From Rhodotorula mucilaginosa (Eukaryota > Basidiomycota > Microbotryomycetes > Sporidiobolales > Sporidiobolaceae), in NCBI GenBank assembly GCA_034406715.1, contig CP137868.1, positions 558,001-622,000 of the forward strand: a stretch of DNA of 64,000 bases, written 5' to 3'. Below the pieces are notes generated by a model. That model saw only the letters and a list, made by a program, of their open reading frames with translations, was not told the DNA's origin and ran no database searches. This document shows, piece after piece, positions 10,818-20,414 of the stretch; the first letter of the stretch is position 1, and each line of letters starts with the position of its first letter. Position numbers and translations under genes: made by a program.

Positions 10818-13559
10818 TCACATCGCCACAAAGTGCGTGACCTGGTCCTGGGCCGATTTGAGTGGCGTCAAGTGCAGCACGGCGTGCTTGAAGTCTTCAG
10901 TCTTGGACGCCTTGGTCGTCTTTGCGCTGCGTTGAGAGCGACTGACAGTCAGCAGCGATGCGACTTTACCGCGAAACGGAGAGTGAACTCACAGAAGCTT
11001 GTTCATGTTCGTCTGCGGCTTGATGCGCACGAATCCTTTGTACGCGTGCCCTTGCTCCATCGCCGTACCGACGTTGCGCCTCAGTCGGCGCGTCTGCTCC
11101 TTGACTTCTTCGTCCTTGTGCGAGCTCGCAGAACTGGGCAGTGGCGCCTTGAGCAGGTTGACGAGCTCGACGCCGGCGAGCGAAGCGTACGCGGCGCCCG
11201 AGAGTCCTGGTCATGACCCGGTGAGCCTCGCACTTTGTAGGTCAGAACAGCGGAACTCGCGTGCACGTACCGACGAGCCTCGCCAGCTCCGGCGTCGCGT
11301 AGAGAACCTTGTAATCACCGCCGCTGACGAGCGCAACCCGAACGTAGGTATCCGAGGGCGTGAAATCGGCCGTCTGCGAAGAGAAAAATCGTCAACAAGT
11401 TGCGCGAGCTCAGAGATCCCATTCAACGCGATCGCGAACGCACCAGCCCGGGATCGGTCGCGAAACTCGGCGCGATGGAGGCCTTGTCGGCCTCGCTCGA
11501 GTTCTTCCTCTTCCCGTTCGCTCCGTTGCCGATCGAGCCGTCGTCGTCGCCGTTGTCCTTGTTGTGGTTGCGTTTCCAGACCTTGGAGAGACCACGACCG
11601 CGTTGCAACAGTGAAGGACGCGCGCCGAGGCCTGGGCCGGGAACGGGGAGCAAGTCCGAGGGCGTAGAAGCGACGGGTGGCAGGTAAGGATACTCGGGTT
11701 GAGGTGAGACCAGAGCGGCCGTAGACATCGAGGGCGTGCCGTGCGTGACGAAGGCGGAACCGTTGCCACCACCGTGGTTTATCGAGGGCTGAAGGCGGTC
11801 GAGCTGGTCTTGGACCGTCGCCGAGAAGTTCGGCGGAGCCTGGCGAATGCCGGAGCGGCCCACGGGAAGGATCTGCTGCATGGTCTCGGTGGCGTCGGTC
11901 TGACCGCCGAGGATGAAGCGAACTTTGCCGTGCGAATCGCGGAGCGGGTTCAGGCAGATCAAGTTGTAGTACGGCGTGCCGTCGCGGCGGTCTAGCGGGG
12001 CGTGGTCTGAAGGGTCAGAGAACGTCCGGGAAAGAGCGATGCCAAGAGGACGGGCTCACAGTTGAAGACGGTCCAGGTGACGCGTTCGCCGCGCTGCAAG
12101 GCTTCGCGCAAGGGCTTGACCGAGGCGGGCGAAGTTCCGGGACCTTGAAGGAAGCGGCAGTTGCGGCCGACGATTTCTGCAACTGGATACCCCGTGACCA
12201 TAGCGAAGCCAACCGACGCGGCGACGATCGTGTTGTCGTGCAAGCTGGGGTCGGTCAGGCAGAACGACTCGGTCAAGCCGTCCGTGCGCTCGTCGGGGGT
12301 GCCTGCACCTGCAATGATGGACCGGCCCGTCCAGCCGACGCCGACTTGCCACATCCCGAGACGGTCGTTGAGTTTCTTGATCGCCGTCTCTTGGACCCAG
12401 CGCTCGACGATCTGCTCGTCGACTTCGCGTTTGATCGCTTGGAGGGGCTCATTCAAGCCGTGCCCGACGGCGGCGGTGCGGTACAAGACGGCGAGGGTCG
12501 GACCGCGCTGCGAGATGTTGAGCGAGAGCCGGAGCGGCGAGTTGGCGAGGAAATAGCTCGACGAGATGGCCGAAGAGGCGAGGCGCAAGGTCGCCGCCTG
12601 GCTTGAGAAGGCCAAGAGGTCGGTATAGAGACTCAAGAGCAAACTCGCGCGCGGGTCCGGCAACGTCGCTGCGAACGCGCGGAGCGACTCGAACGCTTGC
12701 GGATCGCCGAGGACGGCATCGAGGCGGTCTCCGCTGTTGAGGCGGGCGAGTTCGACTTCGCGCTCGGCGAGGACGTGCCAGTTTGGATACGCGGTCGGAT
12801 CCGCCGACCCTTGCTCGAGTTTCGGGAGGTGGTCGAGCGGCAAGGCGTTCTCGAGCGCGTCTTGGTGCTGCGAGGCAGCGATCGAGAGCGGGTGCGGGTG
12901 CGAGGCGGCGTTGAGCGGGAGGGCGAGCGGATCTCCGAGCACGTCCTGCTTGAAGCGTTTGCTCGAAGACTCGTTCGCCTGAGCTGCCGCTGCGATCAAG
13001 GCGGCCGTCTCCTCCTCCGAGACGTTGAGCTCCTGGCCCGAGATGGCTGGCAGCCCCGAAGGCATGCCCGTCGAAGATTCGGAGATGAGCGACGGCATCG
13101 TGCGCACGCGGGTGAGTTTTCCCGGTCTCCACGGCGGCGGTCCCTCCTGGATGGGGACCGAAGCGGTGCCAGTACCAGAGTGGTAGAAAGAGTACTCTGG
13201 TCCGAGGTCGAGCGCGTCCGCAAAGAGTTGACCGCTCGCGGGCGATCCCGCTTCGCTTGCTGCTTCCGGTTCGTTCAACGTCCCGCCGCCAGGATGCCCG
13301 TCAGCCACACTCCCAGGGACGCCTCGGATCGAGATGCGGCATGCCGGAACGCACTGATAAGAGAGTCTTCATGCATCCGGCGCTGCTTCCGAGGCGATCC
13401 ACGCGGAGGAGCAGCCGGCAACGGCAGCGGCGGTGGAGCGGTCCTCTTGCCTTCGCCTCTGGATTGCGGCGGCTCCGGGCGCGAGCGGGTAGCCGGACTA
13501 GACTCGGACCAGTCCGGATGCTCGGAGTCACCCTCTGTGGGCAGAGAAAAGCGGTACAT
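10818..13559 (-). CDS. RGS-LOV blue-light photoreceptor, six exons
   Basis: Predicted flavin-binding light sensor fused to a regulator-of-G-protein-signalling domain. Exons 13355-13559, 12060-13259, 11444-12006, 11271-11373, 10993-11206 and 10818-10926 sum to an exact 797-residue frame. Residues 1-245 are low-complexity. About 247-365 is helical and RGS-like (RLDAVLGDPQAFESLRAF ... VQETAIKKL). About 401-505 is a LOV domain with the photoadduct motif GRNCRFLQ (Cys436), GYPVAEIVGRN before it, and DGTPYYNLICLNPLRD then FILGGQTD after it. A Ser/Gly linker follows. A second PAS-like segment (YVRVALVSGGDYKVLYATPELARLVGLS) and a conserved-looking tail ending HFVAM close the protein. The architecture matches fungal RGS-LOV proteins such as Botrytis BcLOV4 (family knowledge). 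The first exon is the least certain part: the long second exon has no in-frame ATG, and the 13260-13354 intron was chosen by phase and splice sites. Confidence 0.85.
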
Positions 13560-15023
13560 TTTTCGTCGCGGTGGTGGTGAGATGAGGGGAAAGAAAAGGT
13601 CGGGCGCGCCTTGGCCCTTTCTCTCCGACACAAGCTCGGCCGCGAGCTCTGCACTTCACGGACCCGCTCGGCTATTTTCCATAGCTTAGACGCCTGCAAA
13701 TGGAAAGGTATTCTGCAGTGCGGAAGACTTGCCACCCCGACAAGACTGGGGCGATTGGGCGACATCTCCAAAAGCTAACCGGATTGACCGGAGAAAGACG
13801 AACGCCAGCTAACAAGTTCATGCAGAAGAGAGGAAGCCGATACAAAGAGAATTTTCGAAGAGGACGGGAAGCCCAGGTGGGTCCGACCCTTCGTCAGCGC
13901 GTTAGCGCAGGTGTGCGCCGAACAGATCGATTCGGGAAACGTGGCATCGCCGAACCTGTAGAGGGAGGAGTACCTTTGTAGTGGCTGGTCTCTGCCCCGG
14001 AAGCGCTCAGGTCCGATGCCTGTGGACACGCAAAAGGGCGTGCTAACCGGGGTCACCAAAGCTTGATCCGGGACTTGGTCAATGGCGGCCATGAAACAGC
14101 AAGATTTCTGGAACTGATCCGAAGTGCCCCAGAAAGCTGCAATCTGGAGAATCACTCCACTGCAAGATGGACCTGTAAAACGGCCACATTAGGCCACGAG
14201 AGAGACGCTTGAAACCTTTCCGACAAAACGCAAGCCGCTTTGTGCTCCCCCCCCCCTGCACTTTTTGGCCCATAGCGTTCTCCGGAGGACTCGTCACGGC
14301 CCCAAGCAAGCCTCTCTCCACCATTTGAGCTATCGAGTACGATCCCTGACCAGCAGCGAGCCGAAATGGGAGGCTCATGCAGACGCCCGGGTCTGAGATT
14401 GAGTGGCGGCGCGAACTTGCCACAGTGACCTGCGGCATAACGGACACATCCGGACTTCTTCCCTCCGCCGTTGCACACAGGAGCACAGGAGCCCTGTGTC
14501 ATCCCTTGCCGGGGACCCAATGTACAGTCCAGAAGAAGTCTGATTGGGAGGACCTGCAGAAAAGCCGGGCTTTTCTGCAGGTCCGCCGCGCAGCCGTGAG
14601 CTTGGCTGCCATGCTCGTCGACCGAGCGGAACGGAGGGTTCTCTCTCCTCGGCGGCGGCGGCGGCAAAGGGAAGCGAAAGACGGGCCCGCGTTCGCGGAG
14701 CATAGGGAGCGAACGAGGACGGAGAGAAACCGCCCAGCGTTGAACGGCATGCGCAGAAAGAGTCGGCTTTTTCTGCCGCTGCCGCTGACAAATTGGACCC
14801 GGGAAGAGGTCGACGTTGCGGCAGGTAGAGTCTGGGCAAGGTCTTGTGAAAGAACGGGAGCGAGAGGTCGACTCGGAAAACGACTGAGAGCGAAAAGACG
14901 CGCGTCAACGGGAACGCAGGGGAAGAGTTCTCAGGCGCATAGTGAAGCTGAGAAAGCAAAATGAAGATACAGACAAGCGCATGCCAATAGAAGACTCAGA
15001 CGTGTCTACGCAAGTAGATACGT
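13560..15023. other. Gene-free stretch of about 1.46 kb
   Basis: Open frames on both strands here (for example 14377-14964 plus and 14375-14959 minus) have no family signature and no splice logic. The region includes the promoter of the RGS-LOV gene at its left end. It also has a long palindrome at 14550-14584 and an imperfect hairpin at about 15008-15023, just past the stop of the next gene. I cannot identify a transposable element, although the palindrome would fit a relic of one. Confidence 0.5.
14550..14584. repeat. Near-perfect 35-bp palindrome
   Basis: The 17-nt arm GGACCTGCAGAAAAGCC (14550-14566) is followed by one G and then its exact reverse complement (14568-14584). Flanking bases do not extend the pairing. 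It could form a very stable cruciform or RNA hairpin. There is no T-tract after it, and it lies in gene-free DNA. Confidence 0.9.
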
Positions 15024-17310
15024 CTAAAACCCAAAATCGACGTCGTTGTGTTCGACCCACTCCTCTTCCCCGTGGTCGACGACGTGCCAGTTTCGGTCCC
15101 TTTTCTCCCAGCAGCGGTCACTGGCCTTCATCTCCGCCGTCAATCCCGCCTTGTTGTTGCCTCCGCTCTGCGCCGCCGAGACTGACTCGTCGCCGCTGTC
15201 GCCCTTCTGGTTGCGGACCGCCGGGTACTGCTTCTGGCGGGGCGGCGTCTTCTTCATCGAGCGGGCGATCTCCTTGCCAGTATCCCACCTGTTGACATTC
15301 TTGCTGCGATCCTTGACGTCGAGCAACGCTTTGTACGCCTTGTCGCGCTCGGCGCGAGTGGTGAGGAGGCGGATCGGGCGCTTTTGCTTCGCCCAGATGT
15401 CGTCGGCGACGGCGACGTCCTTGAAGACGTTGCGGGTGTGGAAAGCCCAACAGCGACCCATGAAGATTGCCTCCATCGTCGACGCCGTCAACGGTGCGGC
15501 CTTGTGGAACTTGTCGTGGTTCTCGATAAAGAATGCGTGGGAGATGTGCGTCCTGGTCTAGGGGGTGGGAGCAGGGTTGTCAGCGGTGAATTGCAACTTT
15601 GGCGCGCATTACAAGAGGGTCAACGCACAGGGATGCGGATGCCATTGTTGTCGAGCGGCGACAGGTTGTCAAGGACGACTTTGACGAGTGCGATCAATTC
15701 GTGGACGGTAATACGGTGTTCCCAAGCGGCGGCGTCGAAAGCATTAACATTAACGCCGCAACGAGTCGCATCGGCAGCCGAGATCGCGAGGTGCTCCACC
15801 CAGTAAAGAACAAAGTGCGCAAACGTCGGAGCAAGTTCGGTGGGCGGAGCGTAGATCATATGTTTCTGCCACTTCTTGAAGGGCAATTCTGCGGGTCAGA
15901 TGGTGGAGCATCAGCAGGGGTACAGAAAAAATAATTATGGACTGAAAATCATTCACTTTTGTGAGCCAAAGCCATCGCAAGGGAAATGCACTGCTTGATG
16001 TGCTCCTCGAGGCGTTCGCGCCCGCTGCGACCAGTCATCCCGAAATAGGCGAGCAAGCCCTGCAGATCACCGCGCCGAGATGAGCTGGAGCATCAACAGA
16101 CCGTTGCCGCACAGACTCATGACGAGCATGTAGACACAGCTAGAGTCGCAGTCCTTCATTGCAACGCCGCAAACAAAGTCCTTCGGGTCCGCTCTCCAGC
16201 TCTTGAGTTTGCCCTTCTTGTCAGCATCGGCGGCGCTGCAAGTATAAAGGCATGGTCAGAGTCTTGACGGGCAAGGGAAATTGGGACTCCGGGGAAAGTA
16301 ATCTCACCTCTCGTAAATCTTGGTCCAGTGTGGAGCCGAGATGAGGAGGAACAAGAACAGCAAGCCTCCGTAGGGGAGGAGGTGCTTCTTCCTGCTGCGC
16401 GCCAAATCTCTTGTGAGCACTGGGATCACTCGGATTTGGACTTGCGCAGAGAGCTGCCATGCACCAGAAGCGGACGGTCGTCTCCTTGAGGAGCTTGTTG
16501 CTCCAGCTCGGGCTCTGCCACGTGAATTTCTTCTCGAGACGAACGTTGCCGTCGTCTTTCTTGACCCTGTAGCCCGGCAGGAGGCGGTCAGCGAGCTCGT
16601 GAGGACGCCAACGAATCGCCGGACACTCACTTGAAGTGGGCTGCGTTCCGCAGGGCCTGAAGCCGCTGACAAACCTCCCACAGATCGAGATAGTGTTTGA
16701 GCTGGTGGGGACGACAGGTCAACAGTGCCCATGCGCGCCCAGAAACGGGTCAAGGCGCTCACCTTTTCGGCGTGCGTCAAGTTTGCTTTCACGTAAGCTT
16801 CGACGACCTCGTCGAGGTATTCGCGAATCAGCGAGGGCTTCTCCTCCTCGACCCGTTCAAAATCGATCTCCTCCTGTTGCCTGCGGCATGGCAGTCGAGC
16901 AAGTGTAAGCGAAGCGGGGTCGAGAGCCGATGTCAATCGGACGTCAAGCCGGTCCCAGAGGAAGAAAGATTTTCCTCACCTCGCGCCTCGGCAGCCGATT
17001 CGTCGTCCGTGCCTTCGTTTCCCTCCGACTCGACACTCTCGACATCGCTATCTGCTGCGCGCCCTTTGCCCTTGCGTTTATCGAGGCTTTGCTGCTTCGA
17101 ATTCCGCTCAATCGCCTCCTCGCTGCCGACGTCTGCCGCGCCGCTCGAACCGCTCTTGCTGCTGCTGCTCTTCGCCGAGCTAGGAGTTTTCTTCTGAGCG
17201 GGACCGGTGTTGCTCTTGGTCTCAGCGGCTTCGACGCGACGTTTCTCGGACGAGGGACCGGCTTCTGTTCCGCCCTGAGTGGTCGGCGAGGGAGGACGGC
17301 GGGGCGGCAT
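15024..17310 (-). CDS. Hypothetical multi-exon protein, basic/acidic N-terminus
   Basis: I do not recognise this family. The ATG at 17308-17310 starts MPPRRPPSPTTQGG, followed by about 110 residues rich in Ser, Lys and acidic residues. After that the gene is split by many short introns. Readable conserved-looking exons include IDFERVEEEKPSLIREYLDE, KKFTWQSPSW, RKKHLLPYGGLLFLFLLIS, WRADPKDFVCGVAMKDC and YAPPTELAPTFAHF, with VHELIALVKVVLDNLSPLD further on. The final exon (15024 to about 15540) is rich in basic residues and ends VDFGF. One intron (about 16398-16464) has a GTGCAT donor. The helix-rich central part has no catalytic motif I can name. It is transcribed divergently from another unknown gene starting at 17714. 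Exon boundaries in the middle are approximate. Confidence 0.65.
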
Positions 17311-17713
17311 GATGAGGCTGTGCGAGGGTCCCCGAGGGTCAGCAGACGGTCTGTAGAGCGGTCCTGTGCACTCACCCCGAGTTTGACGCACTGAGAGTGA
17401 GTATACGAGTTGAAAGCCCGAGCTCGAACTGATCTCGCCGCTGCTTTCGGCGAGAGACGCGACTTGCGACGTTCCCGGCTCAACGGCTCAGCTCGCTTTT
17501 CCGACTCTTTCCCTCCTCAACCTCTCGGAACAACTGTAAGCCCACCTTTTTGCACTGCTCGACGCGTCGTTGGACTTGTGGAACCTTTACCTGGTCCCAA
17601 ACACGCACTCCTACGCCGTGCTCGCAAGTTGACGCGTTCTCGCTCGCCTCTCTCCCCCTTTCCCTCTCCCCCAAACCCTTGAACACACGCCTTCCCCGTG
17701 CCTCGCAGCAACC
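17311..17713. promoter_or_regulatory. Divergent intergenic region between two unknown genes
   Basis: 403 bp separating divergent start codons. The half nearest 17714 is pyrimidine-rich (ctctccccctttccctctccc at about 17650-17670), common just upstream of fungal start codons. No gene recognised. Confidence 0.45.
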
Positions 17714-19675
17714 ATGCCTCCGGTGCAGTCAAGGCTCCTTGCTCTGCCGCAACCTCCCGCATCTTGCGCGGACATCCTGCGTCGTCTGGAACCGCTCCCC
17801 GACGAGGTCGGAGAGTTTCCGACCGACGTCTCGTACCTCCCCGCGCACGTCGTAAAGTTCGCGGGCAAAGACATCCTCCCCATTGAGCTGATCTCCACCC
17901 TCACCAAGTCAAAGGCGTACATCAATCACCGCCTTGCGAGGGCGATCCGCTCCTGTGTTGGTGCGTTTCACTTCTCTGATGCCACATCTCGACAGGCTTG
18001 GGCTGATTAAGCTCCACTTCCAGGGATCGATGACTTGACCCGTGCGGGTGGGAACAACAGGACGTGGTATACAAGCGTACAAAGGAGGAAGTTCTACGAG
18101 AAGAACCCGCCGGATCAGCAGAGCACGGCGCTGACCGCGCTTTTCGAAGCTGGTGCGTGGGGGGTCACGTTGTGGCCGCTACACCCTTGTCTGAGCTGAC
18201 TTTATGTGTTGCTCTCTCGCATCAGAGAACGCTTCAGAGCTTACCAACAAGAGGCGCACGCTGCTCCAACTGATGGTCGAACAGTTTGAAGACGTGAGTT
18301 CACTCGAGCCGTTTTCGGGTTCGAGTGGGTGACTCAAGACCAGTGCTAATTGAGCACTTGTCAGAACAACCACGTCTCGTTCAACGACATCAAGAACCAC
18401 ATCAAGCATACGCCGTCGAGGCCGCAGGAGCAGTCGGCGCCCGAGCGGTGGGCCGAGTTGCTCATCGAGCTGTCCTGTGAGTTCTCGCTAATTTGTGATC
18501 ACCGCGAGACCCACGAGTGACAAGTGCTGTATTTTGCTAGCGTTCTACTCGTGGATGCGGGATCACGGCCGCCATGCCCACGTCTGGCTCCTGCTTGCAA
18601 GCCCGACGGGCGAGCAGATCACCTCGTTCCAGCACAAGCAGACGACCTACGTCTTCAAAAAAGACCACAAGAACAACGTGGGTGCCCTCCTCGGGCAAGT
18701 TGCTCGCGTATGTCCACCCTTCTCTCCTCTCTCCGCATCTCTCTGCCTGCGACTCCCGCAGACGCAAGCTGACTCAGAATTGCCCGCTCTTCATTACAGA
18801 CCCTCAACATTGACAAACCGCGCTTCAAGCGCCTCATGCACGTCCTTGCCAAGACGGCCAAGGAGGTCAAGAAGGAGGAAGAGCAGAAGCTTGTTCAACT
18901 CGTCGAGCACGCCTGTGAGTCCCTTGTTCCCGTTGATCTTATTTTGCGTGACGAGCGCTGGCAATGATGCTGATCAGAACACGCGGCAGCTCTGTCTGCA
19001 GGGGTCATTCTGGCCAAGGACGACCGGGCCACTCAGCGCCCCGCTGAGCTCCGCCCGCTCCTCGCCGCCGCCGCTGGCCGTGTCAATGGCGTTGTGAAGG
19101 AGCTGCGCCTTCAATCCGGCTACCACGTCGCCTTCTCGAGCGCCGAAATCAAGGCCGTCGTCAAGTGAGTGCTTTCCGTTGCCATCCTGTTCCCTTGTCA
19201 GGATCTGACGATACTCGTCTCTCCCTTGCAGGTTCCTCGCCTGCCGCTCATGCTCGCTGTCCACAAGGCAAGCCGTTTCCTCTGCCTTTCGTTTCACCGC
19301 TACCTCCACCCCTTCTCTGGCTGACTCTAAAGGATCTTGCTACAGGCCGGGTACAACCTCTCGCTCATCTGGCGCGACGACTTGATCAAGAACGCGGGGT
19401 TCATTGAGGACGGGGAGGCGCCGACCGGGTGGTTCCACCCTTCGACCGCTGGCGACAAGGACGAGGACGAGGAGATGGCCGACAAGTGCAACAACAACAA
19501 CAAGAAGGAGGATGAGGACGAAGAGATGATGGGCGGCAAGGAAGAGAAGGAGGAGGAGGAGGAGAACCCCTTCGAGGGCCTCCTCACCCTCGACGGCATG
19601 CTGGAGGACGAGGACTTTGACGAGCTCGACGACGAGCTCAACCCGGACGACGACGACGAGGAGGAGGAGGAGTAG
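17714..19675 (+). CDS. Hypothetical multi-exon protein with long acidic tail
   Basis: Unrecognised. It starts MPPVQSRLLALPQPPASCADILRRL at 17714 and ends in a run of Asp/Glu before TAG at 19673. Exons decoded in order carry PIELISTLTKSKAYINHRLARAIRS, TWYTSVQRRKFYEKNPPDQ, ELTNKRRTLLQLMVEQFED and NHVSFNDIKNHIKHTPSRPQ, then FYSWMRDHGRHAHVWLLLASP, NIDKPRFKRLMHVLAKTAK, AELRPLLAAAAGRVNG and AGYNLSLIWRDDLIKNAGF. The body is helical and moderately basic. The last 90 residues are extremely acidic with a short Asn run, which suggests a nuclear or chromatin/ribosome-linked protein, but that is only inference from composition. One intron near 19277 appears to use a GC donor (AAG, then GCAAGC). Confidence 0.65.
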
Positions 19676-20414
19676 GTGGCTAGGGGGCTTGAGTGGGTGG
19701 CGTCGTTTGGGGGGTTGCGCTTGTCAGCTTGTTGAAGTCTCTCTCTCTCTCTCTCTCAGCTTGTCGTTCTTCCTCGCTTGAAAAAAAAACCCATTCATCT
19801 CACATGCTTGCGCAGGACTATGGCTTCTGCTGTGCTACCAGCGAGTGGTGAGATGAACTGTTCTCTGGGGCTTGCGCAAAGCGAGAGCTTCCCCGCTCGC
19901 GAGCGATCCCGCTTCACTCGCCGCTTCCGTAAGGTCGCGAAGAATCTGTACCAAGGAGTCGCTCTTCTTTGTATGCCTTAGAACAGGATGTGGTACGCCT
20001 GCATGTACAGAGAAGAGGCTCTTCGAAGGCCGGTCACCGCTCGGAAGGAGCCAAGCTGCCTCCTGCAGACGGCTCCTTTCTCCACACCTCAGTAGAGCCT
20101 AGTATAGGTCCACTCGCATACAGCAACGTCATTTCTCACCCTCGCCGAGGACGCGAAAGTGTGTAGACTGCGCCGTAGCGACGGATCTTTTTGCATTGCG
20201 AAAGGTTCTCGCCACCCGCATCCACGACAAGACGGAAGGAAGGGAGGAAAGAGGAGAGATCGGATGCGGAGAAGCAAATATGTGTACAAGCACAGAAGAA
20301 GGCAAAAAAGAGACATGCAGTAGGTCATAGAACGGAAGGGAGGAAGTCCGCCGCCGAGTTGCGAGATCGCGAGGGAGAGGAAGAAGAAAACGTGAGAAGG
20401 CGATCCTTCCACCC
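19676..20414. other. Convergent intergenic region with (CT)n tract
   Basis: 739 bp between convergent stops. A pure CT microsatellite lies at about 19738-19758. A ~37-bp stretch at about 19892-19928 is nearly identical to RGS-LOV coding sequence near 13229. The rest gave no credible gene on either strand. Confidence 0.5.
19738..19758. repeat. (CT)n microsatellite
   Basis: About 21 bp of uninterrupted CT repeat in the 3' region of the acidic-tail protein gene. Confidence 0.85.

Noticed and set aside
13308-13310. Start of the RGS-LOV protein at 13308
   Set aside because: The codon is GTG, not ATG, and the frame is closed a short way upstream. A spliced upstream exon starting at 13559 is needed.
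14375-14964. Two opposing ORFs of about 195 codons
   Set aside because: They overlap on opposite strands, span the palindrome, lack any recognisable motif and have no codon or splice support.
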